DNA of 64,000 nt from Candidatus Endomicrobiellum devescovinae (GCA_031267795.1 JAIRYK010000022.1:235837-299836); one strand, 5' to 3'. Positions 7,477-17,725 are shown, counted from the first letter of the stretch. Notes: generated from the sequence alone by a model not told the origin. Program-made: numbers and translations.

Positions 7477-9750
7477 ATGAAAGAAATATTAAACAAAAAC
7501 TTAAATGCTAACCAACAAGAAGCAGTACTATGCACTGAAGGTCCATTAATAATATTTGCAGGTGCAGGAACTGGAAAGACTAGAGTGATAACCCACAGAA
7601 TAGCGCACTTGCTATCTATTGGAGTTGCTCCTTGGTCAATACTGGCTGTTACGTTTACCAACAAAGCTGCCGCAGAAATGAAACAGAGGGTAATAGAATT
7701 ATCCACTGAAACGGGCGAAAAAGTATGGATATCAACTTTCCATTCGTTTTGCGCTTATTTTTTAAGAGTTGAAGCTGTAAAAATAGGACTAAATCCTAAC
7801 TTTCTTATATATGATTTCGGCGAACAAAAAAACGTAATCAAAGACTGCTTAAAAGATTTGAATCTTGACGAGAAGAAATTTAAAATATCAAGTATTGCAG
7901 ATAAAATAAGCCGCTCAAAAGACGATTTAAAAACCCCTTCCGACATGGCGGCTCAAGCTGAAGAAGACGGCGATTTTATGGGTACTACAATTGCAAAAAT
8001 ATACCAACTCTATCAAAAAAAACTAGAAAGCTCAGCTTCTTTGGATTTTGGAGATCTAATAATGCGTACGGTTGTTTCATTGGAGCAATACCCTGCGTTG
8101 TTAGAGCATTACCAAGAGAAATATAGGTATATAATGATTGATGAGTACCAAGACACAAATCATGCTCAATATATGTTTGCAAAGCTTCTTGCAGCAAAAA
8201 ACAAAAATATATGTGTAGTTGGCGATGATGACCAGTCAGTTTACTCATGGAGGGGCGCCGATATTAACAATATTTTGGATTTTGAAAATGATTATCCTAA
8301 CGCCAAAGCAGTAAAGCTGGAACAAAACTACAGATCAACGCCTAAAATACTAGAAACGGCTCACAAAGTAGTAAAACATAACGGCGCAAGAGTAAGCAAA
8401 CACTTGTGGACACAAAACACTGATGATGGAACAGTATCACTACTAAACGCTGAAACAGAAAATGACGAAGCAGCAAAAGTCGCTGAGCTAATATCTCTAA
8501 AAAGTATGAGCGCCGAATATAACTTATCTGATTTTGCGGTTTTCTACAGAACAAATGCTCAATCGCGTACTTTTGAAGACGCTTTTAGAAGGGCAGGACT
8601 CCCATATGCAATAGTCGGAACTTTAAAATTTTACGACCGCGCTGAAATTAAAGATATCATGGCATACTTAAAACTCATACATAATCCCAACGATAATATA
8701 AGTTTTAAAAGAATTATAAATATGCCTAAAAGAGGCATTGGAAAAACTTCTGTAGAAGCATTAGAAAAGTTTTCAATTATTAAAAATATATCTATTTGGC
8801 AAGCAATTGACTCCGCTCAAGAAGCAAATTTAAAAAAAGGAGCGGTTGCAGCTCTAAAATCTTTTTCTCTTCTTATAAAAGGTTTTATTGATTTAAAAAA
8901 TAATACTTCAATCAAGGAGATGGCTGAAAAAGTTATACTGCATTCTGGATATTTAAAAGAACTTGAAGCTGAAAACTCTCCTGAATCCAGAACAAAAATA
9001 GAAAATATTCAAGAATTGATTTCGGCAATTGACGACTTTGAAAAACGCTCTCCAGACAAATCTCTTGCAGGATACCTAACGCAAATAGCCTTGATAAGCG
9101 ACATAGATTCTTTAGACGAATCTAAAGGCAAAGTTACGTTAATGACATTTCATCTAGCCAAAGGTTTAGAGTTTAAAAATGTTTTTCTTTGTGGACTTGA
9201 AGAAGGTTTATTCCCTATAGGAGAATCTGCGTTTAATCCTCAAGAGTTGGAAGAAGAAAGAAGGCTTATGTACGTCGGTATGACAAGAGCTATAAAAAAT
9301 CTCTATTTGTGCTGGGCTACAGAGAGAACTGTCTATGGCAAAACTAAATGGAACATGCCTTCAAGATTTATCACTGAAGCAGGATTTAGGGAAGAAGTTA
9401 TTGAAAGACAACACAACATTAAAAACTTTAATCAGGGATTTTATATAACAAAATGGAATGCAGCTTCTAACAGCAAACAGTATAATAATTTTTCCAGAGC
9501 AAAAATTTCGTATAGAAGCGAAGATTCATACAAATATAGCGAATTAACTAAAGACGAGCCTCTTTATACTCCCAGTTCAGATTCAAGTCCTTATAAAATA
9601 GGGACCATCGTTTCACATCCCATTTTTGGAAAAGGCAAGATTATTGAAAAAAATGGTATTGGAAACGATTTAAAACTTGTTGTTTTGTTTGAAACAGGGC
9701 AATGGAAGAAGCTTCTTGCAAGAGTTGCTAATTTGAGCGTTATATCCTGA
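7477..9750 (+). CDS. pcrA: ATP-dependent DNA helicase PcrA/UvrD
   Basis: This 757-residue superfamily 1A helicase unwinds DNA 3' to 5' in nucleotide excision and mismatch repair. The motifs occur in order: AGAGTGKT (Walker A, residues 28-35), DEYQDTNHAQY (motif II), GDDDQSVYSWRGAD (motif III), QNYRSTPKIL (IV), TFHLAKGLEF (V) and RRLMYVGMTRA (VI). The C-terminal segment (IGTIVSHPIFGKGKI) is the Tudor-like RNA-polymerase-binding tail typical of PcrA/UvrD. Length is normal. It stands alone on the plus strand, divergent from the upstream minus-strand block. Confidence 0.95.
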   Translation: MKEILNKNLNANQQEAVLCTEGPLIIFAGAGTGKTRVITHRIAHLLSIGVAPWSILAVTFTNKAAAEMKQRVIELSTETGEKVWISTFHSFCAYFLRVEAVKIGLNPNFLIYDFGEQKNVIKDCLKDLNLDEKKFKISSIADKISRSKDDLKTPSDMAAQAEEDGDFMGTTIAKIYQLYQKKLESSASLDFGDLIMRTVVSLEQYPALLEHYQEKYRYIMIDEYQDTNHAQYMFAKLLAAKNKNICVVGDDDQSVYSWRGADINNILDFENDYPNAKAVKLEQNYRSTPKILETAHKVVKHNGARVSKHLWTQNTDDGTVSLLNAETENDEAAKVAELISLKSMSAEYNLSDFAVFYRTNAQSRTFEDAFRRAGLPYAIVGTLKFYDRAEIKDIMAYLKLIHNPNDNISFKRIINMPKRGIGKTSVEALEKFSIIKNISIWQAIDSAQEANLKKGAVAALKSFSLLIKGFIDLKNNTSIKEMAEKVILHSGYLKELEAENSPESRTKIENIQELISAIDDFEKRSPDKSLAGYLTQIALISDIDSLDESKGKVTLMTFHLAKGLEFKNVFLCGLEEGLFPIGESAFNPQELEEERRLMYVGMTRAIKNLYLCWATERTVYGKTKWNMPSRFITEAGFREEVIERQHNIKNFNQGFYITKWNAASNSKQYNNFSRAKISYRSEDSYKYSELTKDEPLYTPSSDSSPYKIGTIVSHPIFGKGKIIEKNGIGNDLKLVVLFETGQWKKLLARVANLSVIS

Positions 9751-9818
9751 GCACAATTTATTTATAATTTCTTAATTGAAAAAAGATACCTTATGTGACA
9801 ATTTTTTCTTAACTCTTG

Positions 9819-9995
9819 CTAATTTTCATCTATAATTTGTTCAGATTGAATTTCTTCAGCGTTTGATTCTACTTCGTTCTGCAGCAAAGCTTTTTCGTTC
9901 TTGGTAAGAGGCGTTTTGAGCAAAGTGCTTATTGCCAGTATCACTATTACTATTAAAAGTACCAGTGCAATTCCTAATTTATGTTTGTCTTTCAT
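9819..9995 (-). CDS. small single-span membrane protein
   Basis: This 58-residue protein has a short basic start (MKDKHK), one hydrophobic span (about residues 7-26) and an acidic tail rich in Glu and Gln. I chose the ATG at 9995 because GGAGGA lies at good spacing just upstream; a longer frame begins at 10025 without such support. No family recognised. The layout (N-in, acidic tail outside) is typical of small envelope or stress proteins, but that says nothing definite about function. Confidence 0.6.
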   Translation of the reverse strand: MKDKHKLGIALVLLIVIVILAISTLLKTPLTKNEKALLQNEVESNAEEIQSEQIIDEN

Positions 9996-10072
9996 TTCTC
10001 CTCCAAACAATATATATTTATACACCTGCCTTTAGTATTCTATGAAATTGAATAATTTTATACAATGCTTAC

Positions 10073-10774
10073 ATGGATTTTAAAACATTTTTTGGAATAT
10101 TTGAAAAAGACATAAAACATAACTGTATTATCTGCCAAAGTTATGATATATCTTTATTTTCAGACAAAATTTCCGTCGGTTTATTTGTAAAGTGTGCAAA
10201 CATCGCAAACGCCACTGTAATAGCTTTAAAAAATAATTTTCTTGCAGGTGACGTAATTCTACATCTAAAAAATACAATTTGCGAAAACATACTTTTATTC
10301 GGCAGCTGCGGTGGCTGCAATGGAAGAGGTTATGGCGATATAATTATAATTGACAAAGCTTATAATCTTGAAAGTTTTTCAACTATGTTGAACTTCAAAG
10401 AAGAAACTGAGTATTCTCAATCAACACGACTCTTATTTAATGATTTTTTGGCAAAAAGCGGCATAGCTGATATAATAAAAACAAATTCTGCATGCGTAAG
10501 CTCTTTGGTTTTAGAGTCAAATTTCTTAAGTTGGTTTAAGAAAAAAGAAGTTTCTGTCGCCGATATGGAATCTTCAATAATTTTTTCAGCGGCAAAACAC
10601 ATAAACAAAAGTGCAATAGGGTTAGCATATGTTACGGATTTTATAGGACAAGCTCCAACGATACAGATAGATACCACAAACAAACAAAAAATAGCATCTT
10701 CTAGAAAAAAATTAGCGGAATCTCTTGTGAAATTTTGCGATAGAATTGAATATGACAACTTTAAATGCGACTAA
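10073..10774 (+). CDS. nucleoside phosphorylase-family protein (MTA/SAH nucleosidase or futalosine hydrolase-like)
   Basis: This 233-residue protein belongs to the PNP/UDP phosphorylase superfamily, whose members cleave the N-glycosidic bond of nucleosides. The visible family features are ILLFGSCGGCNGR at about residues 75-95 (matching the usual GxAGG loop), and VADMESSIIFSAA at about residues 160-175, the hallmark segment with the substrate-binding Met-Glu. The specific substrate is not clear. The first 60 residues are divergent. It overlaps the next radical SAM gene by 23 bp, so the two are very probably co-translated. No clear ribosome binding site precedes the ATG. Confidence 0.7.
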   Translation: MDFKTFFGIFEKDIKHNCIICQSYDISLFSDKISVGLFVKCANIANATVIALKNNFLAGDVILHLKNTICENILLFGSCGGCNGRGYGDIIIIDKAYNLESFSTMLNFKEETEYSQSTRLLFNDFLAKSGIADIIKTNSACVSSLVLESNFLSWFKKKEVSVADMESSIIFSAAKHINKSAIGLAYVTDFIGQAPTIQIDTTNKQKIASSRKKLAESLVKFCDRIEYDNFKCD

Positions 10775-12074
10775 CCTTATTGCAAGTAGATTCCCTCATT
10801 TTGGAATAAATAAATCAAGAGAAATTCTAAGACTCTTGCACGAAATATTAAGTATTGAAAAAATTACAATCAGTGATATACTTGCCACATTAACGACAAA
10901 AGACTACGAATCAACTAAAAAGCAACTCCTCAAGCGCAGATACCCAAGAACTTTCGGAAAAGTTCCTTTGAGTTCTTTCTATCTGCCAAAATATGAAGTT
11001 GGTACAGCTGCAAAAGCCGAAATAACCGCCGACCAGTTCTATCCAAAAAATATTTATTATGAACCTGAAGCAAAAAAGTCCACCTTATTTGAAAATGTAA
11101 AAATTTTATTCCCAAACTCTCAATACAATGAAATAGAATCTTTAAAAAACTTTGTTAAAAGCAGCTCGTTCACATTAAAAGATTACAATAATCGCTCCGA
11201 CAATTTATTTTTAATAAAAGAAAAATATAATTTTTTAAAAAGATGTCCATGCACATCAGGTGTAGTAACTTGCGGGTATTCTATTATAAATTTAGGTATG
11301 GGCTGTATATACGACTGCAGTTATTGCTTTTTACAGGGTTATCAAAATATCCCCGGAATAGTTATCCCTTACAATATAACAGATTACCTTGAAGATGAAA
11401 AAATTGGCAGATCAACACAAGTTCTTTTTAACTATACAAGAATTGGCAGCGGAGAGTTTACCGACTCTCTAGTTTTTGACCATATTACAGATTTCTCAAC
11501 TTTTATAGTTAATTACTTTAAAAATAAAAAAGATATATTCTTTGAGTTCAAGACGAAAAGTTCAAATATACAAAACCTTTTAAACGCAGGTGGGCAAGAA
11601 AATATTGTAGCCGCTTGGAGCGTCAACTCTAACGAAATGACAAAAAGCAATGAATTTAAAGCGGCTCCTATACAAGAAAGATTAGAATCAGCAAAAAAGT
11701 GCACACAAGCTGGGTTCAGCACTGCATTCCATTTTGATCCTATAATTTACTACCAAGATTGGATGCGGGGATATAAAGAATCTGTAGATATGATTTTTGA
11801 TATTGTTCCTAATTCAAGCATAAAATGGATTAGCCTTGGGACACTCAGAATGCCTGCCTATCAAAAAATAATTATTGAAAATCGTTTTCCAGAAACGGAA
11901 ATTCTTAATGGAGAACTGCTGTTAGGACACGATTATAAATTAAGATATTATGAAAATTTAAGAATAGAAATGTATAAATTTATAAACCAAAGAATTCAAT
12001 CAAAAAAATCTAAAGCAATAGTATATTTGTGTATGGAACCAACGAAGGTATGGGATTCTGTGTTTAAAGTATAA
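10752..12074 (+). CDS. SPL (spore photoproduct lyase)-like radical SAM protein
   Basis: This 440-residue radical SAM enzyme has the cluster motif CIYDCSYC (CxxxCxxC, about residue 178), inside a GMGCIYDCSYCFLQGY context that is typical of the SPL family, and the family's late YLCMEPTKVW element near the C-terminus. SPL repairs the UV spore photoproduct in sporulating Firmicutes; homologues in non-sporulating bacteria have no established role. The first 130 residues form an N-terminal extension. I chose ATG 10752; a TTG two codons earlier is possible. It is coupled to the nucleoside phosphorylase, which suggests a shared nucleoside or DNA-lesion substrate (inference only). Confidence 0.8.
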   Translation: MTTLNATNLIASRFPHFGINKSREILRLLHEILSIEKITISDILATLTTKDYESTKKQLLKRRYPRTFGKVPLSSFYLPKYEVGTAAKAEITADQFYPKNIYYEPEAKKSTLFENVKILFPNSQYNEIESLKNFVKSSSFTLKDYNNRSDNLFLIKEKYNFLKRCPCTSGVVTCGYSIINLGMGCIYDCSYCFLQGYQNIPGIVIPYNITDYLEDEKIGRSTQVLFNYTRIGSGEFTDSLVFDHITDFSTFIVNYFKNKKDIFFEFKTKSSNIQNLLNAGGQENIVAAWSVNSNEMTKSNEFKAAPIQERLESAKKCTQAGFSTAFHFDPIIYYQDWMRGYKESVDMIFDIVPNSSIKWISLGTLRMPAYQKIIIENRFPETEILNGELLLGHDYKLRYYENLRIEMYKFINQRIQSKKSKAIVYLCMEPTKVWDSVFKV

Positions 12075-12118
12075 TCCTCAATGGTTAAAATAGCTTATAA
12101 AGAATACAAGAGATTCTA

Positions 12119-13207
12119 TCACAATAAAACCAAATTGTCTCTGTGTATAATTTCGTCTTCTTCAGTATCTATAATCTTCTTTATATCTATGGTTTTTTTG
12201 CCCTTTATTTTTTCAACAACACTGCTATCATAATTAGTTAGCCCTCTGGCAAAGTCCTTTTTGGTTTCTGCATTAGCTATATTTACTGTATCTCCCCTAT
12301 GAAAAGTCCCGCTTATTTTGACAATACCTGCAGGGAGCAAACTTTTACCTTTGTTTAATAAAATATCAGCTGCTTTATTGTCAACGAATATAGTTCCTTT
12401 AGACTTTTTACTAAAAGCTATCCAAGATTTTTTAGCTTGAAGACATTGTTTTTCTGCTTTGATAACAGTTCCTGCTTGACAATCGGAAACAATGTCTTTT
12501 AACAAATTAAGCTTTGAACCGTTGGTTATAACAGTCTCTACGCCTGAAGATGCAGCTATCTTTGCGGCAGTGATTTTTGTTTTCATTCCGCCTGTGCCTT
12601 TCCCGCTTGAAGAACCGCTTGTAGCATAGCTTTCTATGTCTTCAGTTATTTTATCAATTTTGGGTATAAGTTCAGACGTTGCCGGATTTCCTCTGTAAAA
12701 ACCATCTACGTCTGTAAAAATTATAAGTTTGTCCGCATCTATGGTAGCAGCGACAAGCGCAGCTAAAGTGTCATTATCGCCAAAATTTATTTCGCTTATA
12801 GACACTGTATCATTTTCATTTATTATAGGTATCACTTTATTCTGTATTAAAACATTCAAAGTGTTCCTAGCATTTATATATTCCGCCCTTTTATCAAAAA
12901 CTTCTCTAGTTAAAAGAATTTGAGCGACTGTCTTCCCATATTTTATGAATGCATCTGAATATGCATTCATAACCAAAGGTTGCCCTACAGCCGCAAAAGC
13001 CTGCTTTTCTCTTGTGGTTTTAGGATTAGAGCACATGCCAAGCTTTGCTCTACCCACACCGACTGCACCCGAGCTTACAATTATAATTTCGTGATTGTCA
13101 TCTTGAAGTTCAGAAAGACGCTGCGCTAAATTAAATATATATTCTCTGTTTAATAAACCATCTTTAGATGTAATCGTGCTTGTCCCGACTTTTATTACTA
13201 ATCTCAT
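12119..13207 (-). CDS. proB: glutamate 5-kinase
   Basis: This enzyme phosphorylates L-glutamate, the first step of proline synthesis. The 362 residues comprise an amino-acid kinase domain (KVGTSTITSKDG at the start, SSGAVGVGRAKLG near residue 46, NENDTVS near residue 133, GTGGMKTKITAAKIA near residue 208) followed by a C-terminal PUA domain (about residues 270-350). This is the long ProB form. A proA gene is not adjacent. It is a single gene, convergent with the radical SAM gene. Confidence 0.95.
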   Translation of the reverse strand: MRLVIKVGTSTITSKDGLLNREYIFNLAQRLSELQDDNHEIIIVSSGAVGVGRAKLGMCSNPKTTREKQAFAAVGQPLVMNAYSDAFIKYGKTVAQILLTREVFDKRAEYINARNTLNVLIQNKVIPIINENDTVSISEINFGDNDTLAALVAATIDADKLIIFTDVDGFYRGNPATSELIPKIDKITEDIESYATSGSSSGKGTGGMKTKITAAKIAASSGVETVITNGSKLNLLKDIVSDCQAGTVIKAEKQCLQAKKSWIAFSKKSKGTIFVDNKAADILLNKGKSLLPAGIVKISGTFHRGDTVNIANAETKKDFARGLTNYDSSVVEKIKGKKTIDIKKIIDTEEDEIIHRDNLVLL

Positions 13208-13320
13208 TTTACCTCTTATAAAAAACTTCTTCTTTTACTCAAAATTCTAACGCTTTAAAGCAATCATGTCAAACATGATAAATAAAAATATACTGCAGAT
13301 TTAAAAGGCTAAAATAACAA

Positions 13321-13350
13321 AAAAGGAGCCGCAAAAAAAGCGACTCCTTT
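13321..13350 (-). terminator. rho-independent terminator after gatB
   Basis: On the minus strand the hairpin is AAAGGAGTCGC, a loop of seven T, then GCGGCTCCTTT and further T residues. It lies about 20 bp beyond the gatB stop, as expected for the end of the gat transcript. Confidence 0.75.
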
Positions 13351-13369
13351 AAAAATCTAAATATCGCAT

Positions 13370-14824
13370 TTATGCTTTCAATTTTTCTAAAAGAATTTTA
13401 TTTACAATCTGAGGATTTGCCTGTCCTTTAGATTTTTTCATGACAAGCCCGACTATTGCTCCGATAGCTCTTTCTTTACCTGCCTTAAATTCGGCAACAG
13501 CCTTTGGACTCTCGGCAATAGCTTCATCGCAAATCTTCATAATCGCCGACTCATCTGAGATTTGAGCTAAGCCTTTTTCTTTTACTATAGTTTCAGGGTC
13601 TAAAGATTTCTCATACATTTCTTCAAAAACAGTTTTTGCAATCTTACCTGAAATAGCACCGCTTAAAATAAGAGATACTAGTTTAGCTAAATTTTTGCTT
13701 GAAACAGGCGACTCTGAAATATCTATTTTTGAAGCGTTGAGCTTAGCATTTAACTCAGTTGAAATCCAGTTTGCAACAGGTTTCGCTGCGGCTTTTTTAT
13801 CTTGCAAAGCCTCCAAAGTTTCTTCATAATAATCTGCGATCATTCTTGTTGAAGTCAAATAATCTGCGTCATATTCTGACAAACCATAATCGTTTATAAA
13901 TCTTTTCTTTTTTACTTTAGGAAGTTCAGGAAGCTGCTTTCTTAAATCTTCAATAAAAGAATCAGGCAAATCAAAAGGAACCAAGTCAGGCTCAGGGAAA
14001 TATCTGTAATCTAATGCTCCTTCTTTTGTCCGCATTGACTTTGTTATCCCTTCTTCGGCTTCCCAAAGCCTTGTTTCTTGTATAAGTTTACCTCCTGATT
14101 CAAGAACTTCAGTTTGTCTTTCAACTTCGTAAGCTATTGCATCTCTTACGCCTGATATAGAATTCATATTTTTGATTTCTACTCTTGTACCAAGCCCTTT
14201 TTGCCCAACAGGGCGTATGCTTACGTTTACGTCACAACGCATTTTTCCCTCTTCCATATTGCACTCGGAAGTGCACAAATATTCAACGATATTTTTAAGT
14301 TCGGTCAAAAATGATAGAGCTTCTTGGGGAGAACTAAGCTCAGGCTCCGTAACAAGTTCCATAAGTCCAACACTTGCTCTATTTAAATCAAGAAGAGAAT
14401 AATCAAGTTTTCTGCTGCCTATTTCGTGAACAAGTTTGCCAGCATCTTCTTCAAGATGTATCCTAGTTATATTTATAAGTTTCTCTTTACCATCAACATT
14501 TATTGTGAGCTTACCTTTTGAACACAACGGCGGCTCAGACTGCGTTATTTGATAATTTTTAGGAACATCAGGATAAAAATATTGCTTTCTTGCAAAAGTA
14601 CATTGTTTGTTTATGGTAAAGCCCAAAGCAAGCCCTGTTTTAACTATGGCTTCAACAGCCTTTTTATTTAGAATTGGAATTGCTCCGGGCTGCGAAGTAC
14701 ATACAACGCAAGTGTTTGCATTAGGCTCTGCTCCAAACTGAGTAGAACACTCACAAAAAACTTTTGATTTTGTGTTAATTTGCATATGAACTTCAAGCCC
14801 TACAACTGTTTCGTATTTAGACAT
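13370..14824 (-). CDS. gatB: Asp-tRNA(Asn)/Glu-tRNA(Gln) amidotransferase subunit B
   Basis: GatB is the kinase and tRNA-binding subunit of GatCAB, which converts Glu-tRNA(Gln) and Asp-tRNA(Asn) to the amide forms. It has the family start [12 protein letters not shown], the zinc-site cysteines (CECS and CVVCTSQPG), [21 protein letters not shown], and a C-terminal YqeY-like tail. I chose ATG 14824 (MSKYETVV), with AGGAT upstream, giving 484 residues, rather than the frame start 18 codons earlier. It lies about 150 bp after gatA on the same strand and ends at a clear terminator. Confidence 0.95.
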   Translation of the reverse strand: MSKYETVVGLEVHMQINTKSKVFCECSTQFGAEPNANTCVVCTSQPGAIPILNKKAVEAIVKTGLALGFTINKQCTFARKQYFYPDVPKNYQITQSEPPLCSKGKLTINVDGKEKLINITRIHLEEDAGKLVHEIGSRKLDYSLLDLNRASVGLMELVTEPELSSPQEALSFLTELKNIVEYLCTSECNMEEGKMRCDVNVSIRPVGQKGLGTRVEIKNMNSISGVRDAIAYEVERQTEVLESGGKLIQETRLWEAEEGITKSMRTKEGALDYRYFPEPDLVPFDLPDSFIEDLRKQLPELPKVKKKRFINDYGLSEYDADYLTSTRMIADYYEETLEALQDKKAAAKPVANWISTELNAKLNASKIDISESPVSSKNLAKLVSLILSGAISGKIAKTVFEEMYEKSLDPETIVKEKGLAQISDESAIMKICDEAIAESPKAVAEFKAGKERAIGAIVGLVMKKSKGQANPQIVNKILLEKLKA

Positions 14825-14978
14825 TTGTTTATCCTGTTTATATATAAAGTAAATATTGCCAAAAAGTTGTTGCGACAATTCACAAAAAATATTCTAATAA
14901 TTATTCTGATAAGAAATAAATAAGGAAGGGCAGAGCATCAATAGATTCTTTATCTATTTCATACAATCATTAATTTCT

Positions 14979-16436
14979 TTATAATACAGGATATTTACTT
15001 GTGTCAAATCCAGAAATTTTTTCAAATGAACGGGCTACTTTAAAAAGTTTTGCGTCAGAAAATCTTGCACCCATAAAATGTACACCCATTGGCATACCCG
15101 TACTTGTAAAACTACAAGGTACAGTAATTCCCGGGAGACCTGCAAGGTTTGCTGCTATAAGAAAAATATCGCATTCTTCAGGCAAAATCTCGCCAAATTT
15201 TACAGGCATCTGCAAAGTTGCAGGCGAAAATATAAAGTCACATTTTTTGTACGCATCAATTATCTGGTTTATAAGCAATGTTCTCACTTTTTGAGCTTGA
15301 TGGTAACATCTGTGGTAATTCTTTGCCCCTAAAACATAAGTTCCAAACAATATTCTCTTTTTAACTTCGTACCCTAACGATTCTGCTCTTGACTTTGCAT
15401 ATTCATCATTTAAGTTTATACCGTTTGGCGATCTATAACCATAACGAATACCGTCAAAAGTTGCAATATTTGCCGAAACTTCCGCACACATAATTACCTT
15501 ATACAGTGCGGGAACATACTTATATGCTGGAACGTCAATCTCAACAACTTCCGCACCCTCAAGTTTTATTTTGTTTACGGCATCATTGAAATATTTTGCT
15601 ATTTCAGAATCTATTTTATAGTCAAAAAGTTGTTTCGGCACTCCAATTTTTAAAGTTTTCAAAATATCTGGATTATCTATATCGTTAGTATAGTCTATCC
15701 ACTCGTTAGGTTCACAAACTGGATCTCTATAATCTTTTCCAGCTATAACGCTTGTAAGCAAAGCTGCATCGGTTACATCTTTTGCAAATGTTCCTATTTG
15801 GTCAAAGGAAGATGCTAATGCGCAAGCGCCGTATCTGCTTATTAAACCGTAAGACGGCTTATAACCTACTATACCGCAAAATCCAGCAGGTTGCCTTATT
15901 GATCCTCCCGTATCGGAACCCAAAGCAAACGGAACCATTCCCGAAGCAACCGCTGCAGCACTCCCACCTGAAGAACCGCCCGGTATCCGCTCAATATCCC
16001 AAGGATTTGCAGTTTTTTGATAAGCTGACGTTTCAGTGGAGCCGCCCATGGCAAACTCATCCATATTTGTTCTTCCCACAAAAATTGCACCTGCATCTTT
16101 AAGTTTTTCTATTACCGTAGCGTCGTAAGGAGAAACATAATTTTCAAGATATTTAGACGCCGAAGTCATAGATTCGCCTTTGACCATTATGTTATCTTTT
16201 ATACCAATCGGAACGCCTTCAAGTAATCCGCACTTTGCCCCTGATTTAAGTTTATTGTCAACCTCCTCAGCTTGTTTTAAGGAATGATCTTCGTTTAATT
16301 TAAGAAAAGCTTTCACTTTAGGTTCGGCTTTTCTAATATGTTCAAAACATGCTTTTACAGCATCTTCACTTTTTATCTCGTCTGAACAAATTTTTGTCTT
16401 TAACTCTTTCACTTTCATTTTTAAGATTTCGTTCAT
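14979..16436 (-). CDS. gatA: Asp-tRNA(Asn)/Glu-tRNA(Gln) amidotransferase subunit A
   Basis: This is the amidase subunit of GatCAB, which releases ammonia from glutamine. The amidase signature GGSSGGSAAAVASG near residue 150, with SDTGGSIRQPA after it, carries the Ser-cisSer pair. The catalytic Lys is in PIGIKDN near residue 80. Length is about 485 residues, normal. The start could be ATG 16436 or ATG 16451; the latter overlaps the corA stop. It is separated from gatC by corA, an unusual order. Confidence 0.95.
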   Translation of the reverse strand: MNEILKMKVKELKTKICSDEIKSEDAVKACFEHIRKAEPKVKAFLKLNEDHSLKQAEEVDNKLKSGAKCGLLEGVPIGIKDNIMVKGESMTSASKYLENYVSPYDATVIEKLKDAGAIFVGRTNMDEFAMGGSTETSAYQKTANPWDIERIPGGSSGGSAAAVASGMVPFALGSDTGGSIRQPAGFCGIVGYKPSYGLISRYGACALASSFDQIGTFAKDVTDAALLTSVIAGKDYRDPVCEPNEWIDYTNDIDNPDILKTLKIGVPKQLFDYKIDSEIAKYFNDAVNKIKLEGAEVVEIDVPAYKYVPALYKVIMCAEVSANIATFDGIRYGYRSPNGINLNDEYAKSRAESLGYEVKKRILFGTYVLGAKNYHRCYHQAQKVRTLLINQIIDAYKKCDFIFSPATLQMPVKFGEILPEECDIFLIAANLAGLPGITVPCSFTSTGMPMGVHFMGARFSDAKLFKVARSFEKISGFDTSKYPVL

Positions 16437-16441
16437 AGTAA

Positions 16442-17434
16442 TTAAAACCACTTTTTCTTTCTAAAATATATAAGCATTGCCAGTATAGTTATAATCATTA
16501 ATCCAACAGCAAAAAACCATGCTCCTTTTTGTCCAAATATAGCGTATTCAGGAAAAAGAACATTCATTCCATAATATCCTGACACTATAAGTACCGGCAT
16601 TAAAACTGTTGCGATGATTGTTAAAAATTTCATAACTTCCGTAAGCCTTACAGTAACACTGGACATGTAAACTTCTATCAAGCTAACCACCATTTGGCTT
16701 CGCATAACTATCGCCTGATTCATTCTTGCGCACTGCGTGTAAATATCTCTGAAATATACTAGATATTCTCTTGCGACCAAATTGTTTGTAGCTCTTGTAA
16801 AATAAACATATGCTACTTGCTGCGACTCAGCTATCTTTCTCATAGCAAAAATTACTTTTTTTGTATCAAGAATTTCTTGCATATTTTCTGTCTCTGGATC
16901 TTCTAAAATATCGTCCTCAAGAGACTCTATTTTGTCGTCAATTTTTTCAAGAGTAAATTCGTAACTAGAAACCACTTTGTTAAATATATTGTAAAGTAAG
17001 TTTTCAAACCTTTTCATTTCAATTTGAGTTCTGACTTTTGCCTTTTCGTAAAGAGTTTCCAAAAAGAAAAGCTCTTCCGTATGCACAGTAATAATAAATC
17101 CTTTGCCAACAAAGAAGTTAAGTTCGTAGATGCTGTCTTCAAATTCTTGGAAATAGTTAGGCTTTAATTGTATGCCGTGCACAGCTCCAAAAACATAATT
17201 TTCAAATTCCTCAATTTTTGGATAATACTGCGGGAAAAGACAATCTTCAATTGACATCTCATGAAACTTAAAAGCTTCAGAAAGAAGTAAAGTTTCATCG
17301 TGTGTTAACTCGTGATTTTCAAGATGTATATCAATCCAAGCAAGTTCAGTTTTCTTCTTGCAATCTTCTATAACTTGCAAAACATTTTCTGTGGCAGTAA
17401 TTGTGCCGTTGATAGAATAGATTGCTTTTAACAT
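16442..17434 (-). CDS. corA: CorA-type magnesium/cobalt channel
   Basis: This 330-residue homologue of CorA is a pentameric Mg2+ channel of the inner membrane. It has a large cytoplasmic N-terminal domain with long helices (residues 1-265) and two C-terminal transmembrane segments, the first ending in the signature YGMN (SGYYGMN, about residue 291). The tail is short and basic (FRKKKWF). It sits between gatC and gatA with gaps of only a few bases, so it is co-transcribed with the tRNA amidotransferase genes. The functional reason for this is unclear. Confidence 0.93.
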   Translation of the reverse strand: MLKAIYSINGTITATENVLQVIEDCKKKTELAWIDIHLENHELTHDETLLLSEAFKFHEMSIEDCLFPQYYPKIEEFENYVFGAVHGIQLKPNYFQEFEDSIYELNFFVGKGFIITVHTEELFFLETLYEKAKVRTQIEMKRFENLLYNIFNKVVSSYEFTLEKIDDKIESLEDDILEDPETENMQEILDTKKVIFAMRKIAESQQVAYVYFTRATNNLVAREYLVYFRDIYTQCARMNQAIVMRSQMVVSLIEVYMSSVTVRLTEVMKFLTIIATVLMPVLIVSGYYGMNVLFPEYAIFGQKGAWFFAVGLMIITILAMLIYFRKKKWF

Positions 17435-17437
17435 TGG

Positions 17438-17725
17438 CTATACTATAACCTTTTTAATTTTATAAAAAGATCCTTCTCTCAAAGGAGCGCTGTTTAACAT
17501 TTGATCTATAACTTCTCTCGGACACGGTTTTACAATATCTTCTCTCCAAACATTTCTAAGCTCTGTAACATGCGTCGTAGGGTTTAAACCAGTAACGTCT
17601 GGTTCTTGCAAAACTTCAACATATTCAAACATTCTGTTAATATCTTCAAGATATTTTTCCTTTTCATCTTCTTTGATATCTATTCTAGCAAGAAAAGCTG
17701 TGGTCTCAAGTTCTTCTTTTAACAT
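17438..17725 (-). CDS. gatC: Asp-tRNA(Asn)/Glu-tRNA(Gln) amidotransferase subunit C
   Basis: This small subunit stabilises GatA-GatB. The 95 residues show the family pattern: TAFLARIDIKEDEKEKY, a FEYVEVLQEPDVTGLNPTTH centre, and the C-terminal VWREDIVKPCPREVIDQMLNSAP followed by FYKIKKVI. It is the first gene of the gatC-corA-gatA-gatB run. Confidence 0.93.
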   Translation of the reverse strand: MLKEELETTAFLARIDIKEDEKEKYLEDINRMFEYVEVLQEPDVTGLNPTTHVTELRNVWREDIVKPCPREVIDQMLNSAPLREGSFYKIKKVIV

